Of a stretch of DNA of 55,995 nt, positions 18,196 to 25,857 are shown one piece after another. This DNA comes from Alistipes sp. Its GTDB lineage: Bacteria > Bacteroidota > Bacteroidia > Bacteroidales > Rikenellaceae. Every line of letters begins with the position of its first letter. The stretch's first letter is position 1. A program made the translations under genes and the position numbers. Under the pieces are notes generated by a model, which worked only from the letters and a program-made list of their open reading frames with translations, was not told where the DNA came from and ran no database searches. Where the stretch lies: positions 1 to 55,995 of the forward strand of contig JAFNXN010000015.1 of assembly GCA_017379015.1 (NCBI GenBank). Reading direction: 5' to 3'.

Positions 18196-18440
18196 TTGTT
18201 TTGTGATTTTTAATCTAATATATCCATATTAAGTATTGTATATCAATCTTTTATGGATATATTTTTATATGAATACACATCTAATTTTATGTCACATAGG
18301 AGGGGGGTATAGGGTCATAGGTGTCATTTTTTAACTGTTATCCATTTTGATTTTTTATTGGTGGGGTACGCAAATAACACCCCACCCCAACAGTTGCTCG
18401 TGATAATTTTATATGGATTTTGGCTTTGAAAATTAGGCAC
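18196..18440. other. intergenic region with nested inverted repeats
   Basis: Between the convergent integrase and serine recombinase. AACTGTT (18337-18343) and AACAGTT (18389-18395) bracket an inner inverted repeat GGTGGGG/CCCCACC (about 18360-18386). No T run gives a clear terminator. A recombination site, transfer origin or regulatory hairpin are possible; none is proven. Confidence 0.45.
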
Positions 18441-19082
18441 TTACACCCCAAACTCACGCTTCACTCGGAATACTGTACTGACCGATACGCCACACAGGAC
18501 TGATGTGTCGCGAATTGATTTTCCCTGCTTTAGACAGCGAAGCACCTTGGCATATTCCTCTTGCTTCTTCTCCTTGGTCTTAACAGAGCCGACCTTGCGA
18601 CCAACCTTGCCACCTTGCTCTCGGTAGCGTTTTAGACCACTATCGAGGCGGAACTTAATTGCCTCACGCTCCATTTCGGCACAAGTTCCGAGGATACTTA
18701 TAAAGATGTTTAGGAATGGATTTTTTGAGCCATCTGCCTGAAAGATAGATATATTCTCCTTCTGAAAGTAGATGTTGAGGTTATTCTCCTTGCATCTTTT
18801 TACATTCGCCAACACCTCGTCCACATTACGACCAAGACGGCTCAATTCGCTGATAAGAAGCGTGTCTATGCCATTTGTATAGCAATAGTCCAAGCACTCA
18901 CATAATACAGGGCGCTCCTCATTCTTTACCGCACCGCTTATATGCTCCTCGTAGATTTCTGCTACGACCATTCCATTGGTGGTAGCATACTGTGTCAGGT
19001 CGGCGACCTGACGAGCGGTTGATTGTCTATCGCCGACCGATGAAACTCTCGCGTATATAACTGCCTTCTTCATACTATCCAT
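18441..19082 (-). CDS. serine recombinase (resolvase/invertase family)
   Basis: A 213-residue small serine recombinase. The catalytic serine lies in YARVSS near residue 14, followed by conserved SELSRLGRN (near 79-87) and the arginine-bearing EMEREAIKFR segment (near 135-145). The C-terminus is a helix-turn-helix (SIRDTSVLCGVSVSTVFRVK) for DNA binding. It is second in a minus-strand pair after the DUF2693 gene. It may resolve element multimers or invert a segment. The nearest inverted repeats are at 18337-18395. Confidence 0.93.
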   Translation of the reverse strand: MDSMKKAVIYARVSSVGDRQSTARQVADLTQYATTNGMVVAEIYEEHISGAVKNEERPVLCECLDYCYTNGIDTLLISELSRLGRNVDEVLANVKRCKENNLNIYFQKENISIFQADGSKNPFLNIFISILGTCAEMEREAIKFRLDSGLKRYREQGGKVGRKVGSVKTKEKKQEEYAKVLRCLKQGKSIRDTSVLCGVSVSTVFRVKREFGV

Positions 19083-19117
19083 TATTTGTGTTATTCGATA
19101 CTACCAATCTTGGATGG

Positions 19118-19447
19118 TTAAAACACCTGTACCAAGTTCTCGAAGCGTAGTGAGCGGTAGCCACCCGCCTCAACATCGAAGTACTTAACGGTGTTTACTT
19201 GGTCGCCCGACAAGCCACGACCGTTCTGTGTTGCCTTCATAAGGTTGCCCGCACAAGTACCCCAAGCCTCACGAAGCGAGCCATCCTTCTTTATATAGAG
19301 GAAGTGTGCCACACCACTCTGCAACTTTGCCTTCAAGAGGTCAATCATCTGCGCCTTGATTATACCCATCGCCTCCGAGCCTGTGCGTCGCGCGATTACA
19401 TTCGCTCTGTGAGTTGTCATTCCGTTCATTGCTACTACCTGTGTCAT
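19118..19447 (-). CDS. DUF2693 / SH3-like beta-barrel protein
   Basis: A 109-residue protein resembling DUF2693, a small SH3-barrel-like family common on Bacteroidota plasmids and phages. The C-terminal half has the pattern VAHFLYIKKDGSLREAWGT followed by NTVKYFDVEAGGYRSLRFENL. The N-terminal half is a charged helix. Its function is unknown. It is transcribed divergently from the XRE regulator, and its start codon is 4 bp from the first of three phased repeats. Confidence 0.75.
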   Translation of the reverse strand: MTQVVAMNGMTTHRANVIARRTGSEAMGIIKAQMIDLLKAKLQSGVAHFLYIKKDGSLREAWGTCAGNLMKATQNGRGLSGDQVNTVKYFDVEAGGYRSLRFENLVQVF

Positions 19448-19450
19448 ATC

Positions 19451-19530
19451 TGTAATGGTTTATTGTTTATTTCTGATACAAATGTAATACTTTATTTTGA
19501 TATATACAAGCATTTGTAATGTTTTATTGT
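19451..19530. promoter_or_regulatory. three 32-bp-phased operator-like repeats
   Basis: TGTAAT-nn-TTTATT occurs three times at 19451, 19483 and 19515, exactly 32 bp apart (about three helical turns). The minus-strand -7 box of the DUF2693 gene (TACATTTG at 19479-19486) overlaps the second copy. The array lies in the divergent promoter region facing the XRE gene, so it is a likely binding array for the XRE protein. Rep iterons are the alternative. Confidence 0.7.
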
Positions 19531-19570
19531 AATTTTTATGGATTTTTTAATAATATATTGATATTTTTAC

Positions 19571-19578
19571 TACCTTTG
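19571..19578 (+). promoter_or_regulatory. -7 box for the XRE gene
   Basis: TACCTTTG, 19 bp before the ATG at 19598. No clear -33 box, as expected for an activated or weak promoter. Confidence 0.5.
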
Positions 19579-19597
19579 TTAAAAATATATTACCTCT

Positions 19598-19888
19598 ATG
19601 GAACTACGAGTAGTTGAATTAGCCCACGCGAAGGGTCTAACGATGGCGGACATCGCCAAGCAGATAGGCATTAGCCGAGTGAACTTATCCAATAGCCTCA
19701 ACGGTAATCCAACCCTCTCTCGACTTTCGGAGGTAGCCAAGATACTCGATGTTGAGGTCGCAGAACTCTTCAAGCCTACCTCAACAGGTAAGACCGTTAG
19801 CGGTTATTTAGAGTACGATGGTCGCATTGTTAAGGTTGATAGCCTCGATGCGGTCAAGCGTTTCATTGCCGAGGTTGAGGCTGAATAG
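19598..19888 (+). CDS. XRE-family helix-turn-helix regulator
   Basis: A 96-residue regulator. The Xre/Cro-type helix-turn-helix occupies about residues 5-60 with MADIAKQIGISRVNLSNSLNG as the DNA-reading unit. A 35-residue C-terminal segment (SGYLEYDGRIVKVDSLDAVKRF) is of unknown role. It precedes the restriction-methylation gene by 63 bp. Position and size suggest a controller (C-protein-like) of that gene and of the divergent operon, acting at the phased repeats. Confidence 0.85.
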   Translation: MELRVVELAHAKGLTMADIAKQIGISRVNLSNSLNGNPTLSRLSEVAKILDVEVAELFKPTSTGKTVSGYLEYDGRIVKVDSLDAVKRFIAEVEAE

Positions 19889-19923
19889 CGACACTTCAGG
19901 TGTTCTCTTTCAATAATCTTTAT

Positions 19924-19931
19924 TACCTTTG
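19924..19931 (+). promoter_or_regulatory. -7 box for the restriction-methylation gene
   Basis: TACCTTTG, 20 bp before the ATG at 19952. It suggests the enzyme has its own promoter downstream of the regulator. Confidence 0.5.
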
Positions 19932-19951
19932 TATATTAAGATATATACTAT

Positions 19952-22900
19952 ATGACTGTAGTAGAATACATTAAGGAACTCAACGCACAGTATAAGACGG
20001 GTAAGGCAACCGAGCATAGTTACCGCCCCGCCTTGAAGGAGTTACTTCAATCGTTACTCCCCAAGATGACTGTTATCAACGAGCCGAGGCGTTATGACTT
20101 TGGTGCGCCTGATTACATCCTAATGCGCAAGGATGCACCTGTGGCGTTCATCGAAGCCAAGGACTTCGTTAAGACCAATGACCTTGCGGGTCGCAAGGAG
20201 AACAAGGAGCAGTTCGACCGATACAAGCAGTCACTCGACAATATCATCTTCACTGACTACCTCGACTTTTGGTTGTATCGCAACGGAGAGTTTGTTGATA
20301 GTGTGCGTATTGCAGAGTTAAAGGGCGACAAGATTGTGTTGGTCAGCGAGAACGAGGCGAAGTTTGTTTCGCTTATTGAACACCTTGCCAATGCTCAACC
20401 ACAGAAGATTACATCGTCAAAGAAGTTGGCAGAGATAATGGCGGGCAAGGCTCGTTTGTTGGCTGATGTCATAGGTAGAACACTCACCAAGGATGTCGAT
20501 GAGCAGGGCGAGATATATGGTCAGATGTGCGCCTTCAAGGAGGTATTGATGCACGACATCACCCCCGAAAGTTTCGCTGACATATACGCACAGACCATTG
20601 CCTATGGTATGTTCGCAGCTCGTTTGCACGACACTACACCTGATACATTCTCGCGTCAGGAGGCTTCTGAACTCATCCCTCGTACTAACCCATTCTTGCG
20701 TCAGATGTTCCAATACATTGCGGGCTATGACCTCGATGAGCGTGTGGCGTGGATTGTCGATGACCTTGCCGAGGCGTTCCGAGCATCGGACATCAACAAG
20801 GTTATGGCGGGCTATGGTAAGCGTACCCGACAGACAGACCCGATGATACACTTCTACGAGGACTTCTTGTCGGCATACGACCAACGCCTTCGTAAGAACT
20901 GCGGTGTGTACTATACACCTCAACCTGTCGTAAACTATATCGTTCGTGCAGTAGATGAGATACTCCAATCGGAGTTTGGCTTATCTATGGGCTTGGCAGA
21001 TACTTCCAAGACCAAGATAGAGGTACTCAATCAGAAGGTTAAGAAGAGCGATAAGGATACCTACGAGATTGAAACCCACAAGGTGCAGATACTCGACCCC
21101 GCTACAGGTACAGGCACATTCCTCGCCGAGGTTATACACGCCATCCACAACAAGATGAAGGGTCAGCAGGGTCTATGGCAGAGTTATGTTGAGAAGCACC
21201 TGTTGCCTCGCCTTAATGGTTTCGAGTTGCTTATGGCATCGTATGCTATGGCTCATCTCAAACTCGATATGGTACTTGCTGAAACGGGCTATGAGGCGAA
21301 CAACAGCCAACGCTTGCGTGTCTATCTTACTAACTCGTTAGAGGAACACCACGCAGATACAGGAACACTCTTCGCCAATGCCCTCTCCAACGAGGCAAAC
21401 CAAGCCAATCATATCAAGCGTGATGCTCCCGTGATGGTCGTACTCGGCAACCCTCCTTATAGTGGTGAGAGCAACAACAAGGGCAAGTGGATTATGTCAC
21501 TGATGGAGGACTACAAGCGTGAGCCTAACACCGATAAGCCTCTCAATGAGCGCAACCCCAAGTGGATTAACGACGACTACTGCAAGTTTATTCGCCTTGG
21601 TCAGTCGTTCGTTGATAAGAATACCGAGGGTGTGTTGGCATACATCAACAACCACAGTTTCCTCGACAACCCCACATTCCGTGGTATGCGTTGGAGTCTG
21701 ATGCAGAGCTTCGATAGGATATATATCATCGACCTCCACGGTAACAGTAAGAAGAAGGAGGTCTGCCCTGATGGCTCGAAGGATGAGAATGTCTTTGACA
21801 TACAGCAAGGCGTATCCATAAACATCTTCATCAAGAACGGCAAGAAGCGCAAGGATGAACTTGCCGAGGTGTACCACTGCGACCTCTATGGTCTACGAGA
21901 GTTCAAGTATAACTACCTGTTGGAACACTCGTTTACCACTACCGACTTTACTCGCATTGAGCCATCTGCACCATTCTACTTTTTTATAAAGCGCGATACG
22001 GCTAATGAGGAGGTGTACAATAGAGGTTTTGCGGTCAATGATATGTTCCCTGTTAGTACGGTTGGCGTGGTAACAGCCAAAGACGCAGTACTGATTGATA
22101 CATCTAAATCACTGTTATTGGACAAGGTTGCCGACCATTATCAGATACAACCTGATAAGATGCTCATTGCTAATATCGACTATCGACCATTTGATAAGAG
22201 GTATGTGTACTACGATGTATCGAAGATTGAACGACCCCGTGAAAAGGTGATGCGCCACTTTACCATTGGTGATAATGTGGGGTTAATGACCTGCCGACAG
22301 ACTGTTATTGATTGGTCACACATTGGAGTATCGAAATACATTGTTGATGACTCAAGAGTGTCTAATAAGACAAAGGAGAGAGGATATGTATTCCCTCTAT
22401 ATCTGTACGATGCACAAGATGGTAAGTCGCGCCGACCTAACCTCGATATGGAGATTGTGGGTCAGATAGCCGAGAAGATTGGCTTGCAGTTCGAGGAGGA
22501 GAAGAGTGGTAACATAGAAGCGTTTTACCCTATGGACTTGCTCGACTACATCTATGGCATACTACACTCGCCATCTTACAGAGAGCAGTTCAAGGAGTTC
22601 TTGAAGGTGGACTTCCCACGCATCCCATATCCAACCGATGCAAACGAGTTCCGTCGTGTAGCCGAGATAGGAGGAGAGTTGCGCAGAGTGCATCTGATGG
22701 AAGCCTCACTTCCATTGGTAACAGAGTTCAACATCAAGGGTACGCCTATTGTTGAGGCTATTAAGGTAACTGACGGCAACGACGATAGTTTATGTAAGGT
22801 GTGGATTAACGATGAGCAGTACTTCGACAATGTTCCGCGCGTGGCGTGGGAGTTCTACATCGGCGGTTACCAACCCGCGCAGAAGTGGCTGAAAGACCGC

Positions 22901-22999
22901 AAGGGTATGACTCTCGAATGGGATGATGTTATGCACTACCAACGCATCATCTCTGCGCTATGCAAGACAAATGAGTTGATGAATAAGATAGATGAATGA
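19952..22999 (+). CDS. single-chain restriction-modification enzyme (type IIG/ISP-like)
   Basis: A 1015-residue fusion of nuclease, N6-adenine methyltransferase and specificity region. The N-terminal nuclease has a PD-ExK pattern: D54 in GAPDYILM, then E68-A-K70. The methyltransferase has motif I DPATGTGTFL (near 382) and motif IV NPPY (501-504). A C-terminal half of about 450 residues is the presumed target-recognition part and resembles the type ISP C-terminal domain. There is no helicase domain, unlike classical ISP enzymes of about 1600 residues. It would cut and modify DNA to protect the host or element from foreign DNA. It overlaps the next gene by 4 bp. Confidence 0.9.
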   Translation: MTVVEYIKELNAQYKTGKATEHSYRPALKELLQSLLPKMTVINEPRRYDFGAPDYILMRKDAPVAFIEAKDFVKTNDLAGRKENKEQFDRYKQSLDNIIFTDYLDFWLYRNGEFVDSVRIAELKGDKIVLVSENEAKFVSLIEHLANAQPQKITSSKKLAEIMAGKARLLADVIGRTLTKDVDEQGEIYGQMCAFKEVLMHDITPESFADIYAQTIAYGMFAARLHDTTPDTFSRQEASELIPRTNPFLRQMFQYIAGYDLDERVAWIVDDLAEAFRASDINKVMAGYGKRTRQTDPMIHFYEDFLSAYDQRLRKNCGVYYTPQPVVNYIVRAVDEILQSEFGLSMGLADTSKTKIEVLNQKVKKSDKDTYEIETHKVQILDPATGTGTFLAEVIHAIHNKMKGQQGLWQSYVEKHLLPRLNGFELLMASYAMAHLKLDMVLAETGYEANNSQRLRVYLTNSLEEHHADTGTLFANALSNEANQANHIKRDAPVMVVLGNPPYSGESNNKGKWIMSLMEDYKREPNTDKPLNERNPKWINDDYCKFIRLGQSFVDKNTEGVLAYINNHSFLDNPTFRGMRWSLMQSFDRIYIIDLHGNSKKKEVCPDGSKDENVFDIQQGVSINIFIKNGKKRKDELAEVYHCDLYGLREFKYNYLLEHSFTTTDFTRIEPSAPFYFFIKRDTANEEVYNRGFAVNDMFPVSTVGVVTAKDAVLIDTSKSLLLDKVADHYQIQPDKMLIANIDYRPFDKRYVYYDVSKIERPREKVMRHFTIGDNVGLMTCRQTVIDWSHIGVSKYIVDDSRVSNKTKERGYVFPLYLYDAQDGKSRRPNLDMEIVGQIAEKIGLQFEEEKSGNIEAFYPMDLLDYIYGILHSPSYREQFKEFLKVDFPRIPYPTDANEFRRVAEIGGELRRVHLMEASLPLVTEFNIKGTPIVEAIKVTDGNDDSLCKVWINDEQYFDNVPRVAWEFYIGGYQPAQKWLKDRKGMTLEWDDVMHYQRIISALCKTNELMNKIDE

Positions 23000-23439
23000 T
23001 TATGAGTGAGGTAAATAGCGACTACGATAAGCATTTAGATGTTGCCCGCAGTGTTGAGGCTACGCGAGATGAGAGTTGGAGGTATGTTGAGAAAATGCAG
23101 TATGCCATAGCATCAGGAGCGTTAGCCCTCTCTGTTACGCTTCTAACCTTTACTGATGTTGTGCAGTGTAAATGGGTGATTATCACTTCGTGGATACTCC
23201 TTGTAGCATCTATCCTCATAAACTTTGCCTCGCATATAGTGTCATATATAGCTTCAGACACTACAAGAGAGAAGATGTTTGATAGGATGAGAGAAGGAAC
23301 TCCATACGAGCCTAATGCTATCAACGACATCATCAATAAGTATAACAAGCCGACGATGTGGTTGAACATCATTTCGATTGACTTCCTCGCACTTGGTGTG
23401 ATTGGTTTATTGATATTCTTTATCATTCAGATACTATAA
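22996..23439 (+). CDS. small membrane protein coupled to the restriction enzyme
   Basis: A 147-residue protein with three predicted transmembrane helices (about 36-54, 60-84 and 120-145) and a charged N-terminal helix. Start at 22996 overlaps the enzyme stop codon (ATGA); a second ATG at 23002 is equally plausible. No family is recognised with confidence. The soluble-helix plus paired-membrane-helix plan recalls SLATT-type effector membrane proteins, but this is only a shape comparison. Translational coupling suggests a linked defence or immunity role. Confidence 0.7.
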   Translation: MIMSEVNSDYDKHLDVARSVEATRDESWRYVEKMQYAIASGALALSVTLLTFTDVVQCKWVIITSWILLVASILINFASHIVSYIASDTTREKMFDRMREGTPYEPNAINDIINKYNKPTMWLNIISIDFLALGVIGLLIFFIIQIL

Positions 23440-23443
23440 CGAT

Positions 23444-23578
23444 ATGAATAGAAAGCAACAGTATGGCAAGCAGATGGCTTGCGTACCACCTGAACGCCCA
23501 AAGGGCAATACAGAGGAGATTAGGGGAACAAAGATGAATACCGTTCCACCTCAACCACCAACACCAAAGGTCAAATAA
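23444..23578 (+). CDS. short ORF of unknown function
   Basis: A 44-codon frame starting 4 bp after the membrane-protein gene. It encodes a basic, proline-rich peptide (ends VPPQPPTPKVK) with no membrane segment or known motif. Tight spacing in the operon favours translation, but length and composition leave doubt. Confidence 0.35.
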   Translation: MNRKQQYGKQMACVPPERPKGNTEEIRGTKMNTVPPQPPTPKVK

Positions 23579-23727
23579 CCCTTTGAGTAATATGGTAACA
23601 GTAACGGCGGTCATTTTAGGTGGTCGCCGTTATTATTTGACTACACCCGTTCTTTGATAACACTTTTTCTCTCATTACCCTTGACTTTTTAGTGGTGGTC
23701 GCTATATTTATAAGAAAAGCTATAGCG

Positions 23728-24666
23728 ATGAAAAAGACGAACTACACAGTGAGTGTTGACAAGCTTCGGGTGTGCCTGAACACTCCTACTGACCTATATG
23801 GTTACTTGAAAGATTACTACACCCGTCACGCCGAGAACGGCATTAGGATACTCGATGAGGACGACTTTACTCTGACATTCATCGAGGAGGACGAGCAGAT
23901 GATGAGAGCGACATTGGATATGCGAGATGTCGGTGGCTTCTATCGCCTTGGGACATTCACATTCCACAATAGTGCCAAGTATGAGGGCAAAGCGTTCTTC
24001 TCGTTCGAGAACTCGGCTCTCTATCGTATCTATACGCGTCAGTACAACGGTGAGCCGATTAACCATATCTGCGACCTGATGTATGTCTGCGAGTTCTATG
24101 GGATGACCTTCAATAACATCACGGAGTTGGAGTTGGCGTTCGACAGTGACTATAACTACATCGGCAAGGTGCGTCGTATGATTAAAGACATCGACCACTA
24201 CGACCTCATCCTTAATGGTCGCCGTGTGACTAACGATGAAACGCTCGACGGTTACGGCGAATACTACAGCCGCTCCCGCACCAAGTTGGCGAAGTTGCCG
24301 ACGCTTTACTTCTCGCAAGCCAAGGATACTGATATGAAGATGCGCATCTACAACAAGGCACAGGAGTTGAACGAGAGTAGCCCGCACAAGGTGGAGCGAC
24401 TGAAAGAGTGGCTCGGATGGGATGACATTAGCACACTATATCGCGTAGAGGTAGTGATGCACAACACCAATGTACGCGAGTTCGTTGGTCGATACGGCGA
24501 GAGGCTTATTGGCGACAGTGGCGAGCATTGCAACATCCTTAACCTCTTGAATTCCGAGGAGTTCCGTTTGGCGATGTTCCTTGACAGTGCAGACCGAATG
24601 ATATACTTCCGCGACAAGCAGACGGGAGAACACATATCACTCGTTGAGGTAGCGACAGGTATATAA
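23728..24666 (+). CDS. putative replication initiator (Rep_trans-like)
   Basis: A 312-residue protein that resembles rolling-circle initiators of the Rep_trans type: N-terminal NYTVSVDKLRVCL, FHNSAKYEGKAFFSFEN, a MKMRIYNKAQELN segment, and RVEVVMHNTNVREF. I do not see a textbook HxH metal motif, so assignment rests on overall pattern. The ATG at 23728 is preferred to one 12 codons upstream because it starts the conserved part. It would let the excised element replicate or aid its mobilization. It is the last gene before attR. Confidence 0.5.
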   Translation: MKKTNYTVSVDKLRVCLNTPTDLYGYLKDYYTRHAENGIRILDEDDFTLTFIEEDEQMMRATLDMRDVGGFYRLGTFTFHNSAKYEGKAFFSFENSALYRIYTRQYNGEPINHICDLMYVCEFYGMTFNNITELELAFDSDYNYIGKVRRMIKDIDHYDLILNGRRVTNDETLDGYGEYYSRSRTKLAKLPTLYFSQAKDTDMKMRIYNKAQELNESSPHKVERLKEWLGWDDISTLYRVEVVMHNTNVREFVGRYGERLIGDSGEHCNILNLLNSEEFRLAMFLDSADRMIYFRDKQTGEHISLVEVATGI

Positions 24667-24860
24667 CCAATGTACCTGTCATAGCCATTAAAATACATTT
24701 ATAATACTGATAATCAATATAATATATAAATTAAAACTTAACTTAAATCTAATCCATAGATTAGTTAAGAAAGCAGAGTAAATAACGGAGTAAATGATTT
24801 TTAATAAACCTTGTATATAATTTATATTTAATTAGTTATATATTAAAAGAATTGTTTGCT
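24667..24860. other. AT-rich segment before attR
   Basis: No gene is seen. It is strongly AT-rich and contains GAGTAAAT at 24776-24783 and 24788-24795, matching the repeats near attL. These are candidate integrase arm sites for the right end. Confidence 0.6.
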
Positions 24861-24903
24861 TTGGTAAGGAAGAGGTCGTCAGTTCAAGCCTGATCAACAG
24901 CTC
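24861..24903. other. attR core (displaced tRNA-Thr 3' half)
   Basis: Matches 16595-16637 at 41 of 43 positions. The two changes swap a G-C for a C-G pair in the T stem (GTCAG/CTGAT). It lacks the D arm and 5' acceptor strand, so it is not a tRNA gene. Confidence 0.88.
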
Positions 24904-24910
24904 GAAAAAG

Positions 24911-24944
24911 CAAGCGCCACCATCAGGTGGCGTTTGTTTTTTTT
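24911..24944 (+). terminator. terminator 1 after tRNA remnant
   Basis: CAAGCGCCACC-ATCA-GGTGGCGTTTG followed by eight T residues. Confidence 0.85.
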
Positions 24945-25070
24945 ATCGTAGATACATATTTGGGCTGACGACCTCTTAAGCCCTCCTTATCAAAGGAGGG
25001 TTTGGGTGGATTGTAAATATAACCCAACGGGTGCATCAGCACCCGTCAGTTCAAGCCTGATCAACAGCTC

Positions 25071-25117
25071 AAAACGAGGTGTTTAACCATTTGGTTGAAC
25101 GCCTCGTTTTAGTTTTT
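25071..25117 (+). terminator. terminator 2 after tRNA remnant
   Basis: An 18-bp stem with two G-T pairs (AAAACGAGGTGTTTAACC with its partner at 25093-25110), loop ATTT, then a T-rich tail. Its sequence is unrelated to terminators 1 and 3. Confidence 0.85.
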
Positions 25118-25243
25118 AGACTACGCTGAACTGACGACCTCTTAAGCCCTCCTTATCAAAGGAGGGTTTGGGTGGATTGTATATATAACCCGATGGGTGC
25201 ATCAGCACCCGTCAGTTCAAGCCTCGTCAACAGCTCAAAAAAG

Positions 25244-25277
25244 CAAACGCCACCATCAGGTAGCGTTTGTTTTTTTA
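25244..25277 (+). terminator. terminator 3 after tRNA remnant
   Basis: CAAACGCCACC-ATCA-GGTAGCGTTTG, one mismatch, followed by eight T residues. Clearly related to terminator 1. Confidence 0.8.
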
Positions 25278-25315
25278 TATCGTAGTCACAAATTTGGACT
25301 GACGACCTCTAAAGA

Positions 25316-25347
25316 AGACCGACTAAAAAGTGATTTTTGGTCGGTCT
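25316..25347 (-). terminator. candidate terminator of the minus-strand lipoprotein gene
   Basis: Inverted repeat AGACCGAC/GTCGGTCT, 8 bp, 16-nt loop, 20 bp beyond the stop at 25368. The T run is weak on the minus strand. Confidence 0.5.
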
Positions 25348-25367
25348 CGTTATTTAAAAAGTCAAAA

Positions 25368-25802
25368 TTACTTAACCTCAAGACCAGTAGCAACCTTAGC
25401 CTCAGACTTAGTCTTAGGAGCCTGCTCCTTAGATGCTGGCTTCTTAGCAAGTGGCTGCTTAGCAACTGGAGCCTTCTTTGGCTGAGCCTCAGGGTCGATG
25501 TTACCCTTAACCTCGAACTGAGCCTTCTTCTCCTCGCCAGTGCTAAGGCCAGTACCTACCTTAGCCTCAGATGCGATAGGCTCCTTCTTCTCAACCTCAG
25601 CCTCAGGAGCTGCCTCTACAGCTGCCTCAGCCTTAACAGCAGGTGCTGGAGCTGCCTCAGCAGCTGGCTCAACAGTTGGCTCAACAGCCTCTACTGCTGC
25701 CTCAACCTCTGCAGCTGGCTGCTCAGCAGCCTCACCACTCTTCTGACCACCACATGCTACTGCAAAACCAAGCATTGCAGCAAAAAATAGAATCTTCTTC
25801 AT
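25368..25802 (-). CDS. low-complexity Ala/Glu/Pro/Lys-rich lipoprotein
   Basis: A 144-residue lipoprotein with signal FFAAMLGFAVACGG (Cys17). The mature chain is almost entirely Ala, Glu, Pro, Val and Lys, acidic in the first half and basic near the end, with a repeated phrase SEAKVGTGL / SEAKVATGL. No fold is recognised; it may be an extended spacer or cell-wall-contacting protein. A plus-strand frame over the same DNA gives a Leu/Ser-rich sequence and is a shadow. It lies 56 bp after the ygiQ-type gene. Confidence 0.8.
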   Translation of the reverse strand: MKKILFFAAMLGFAVACGGQKSGEAAEQPAAEVEAAVEAVEPTVEPAAEAAPAPAVKAEAAVEAAPEAEVEKKEPIASEAKVGTGLSTGEEKKAQFEVKGNIDPEAQPKKAPVAKQPLAKKPASKEQAPKTKSEAKVATGLEVK

Positions 25803-25857
25803 AGTTTAAAATTTTAAAAGTTAATAAGTTATTAATAAAAAGTGAATAAAGTGCATA

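Larger units (their letters stand above)
24878..25310. repeat. tandem ~166-bp units built on the tRNA-Thr 3' end
   Basis: Three units start at GTCAGTTCAAGCCT (24878, 25045, 25211). Each has about 26 nt of tRNA 3' end through CAACAGCTC, its own hairpin terminator, about 25 nt of spacer, and then CTGACGACCTCT (24965, 25131, 25299), which is the reverse complement of the tRNA segment AGAGGTCGTCAG. Units 1 and 2 continue with two hairpins, CCCTCCTT/AAGGAGGG and GGGTGC/GCACCC, that lead into the next copy. Copies are near-identical except for their terminators. No gene is present. Confidence 0.85.

Noticed and set aside
24861-25238. Additional tRNA-Thr genes
   Set aside because: The three copies lack the D arm and 5' acceptor strand, so they cannot fold into a tRNA.
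24878-25310. CRISPR array
   Set aside because: Repeats are 166 bp with tRNA and terminator sequence, no short spacers and no cas genes.
25197-25790. Plus-strand frame over the Ala/Glu-rich lipoprotein
   Set aside because: Low-complexity Leu/Ser sequence opposite a minus-strand gene with a signal peptide.
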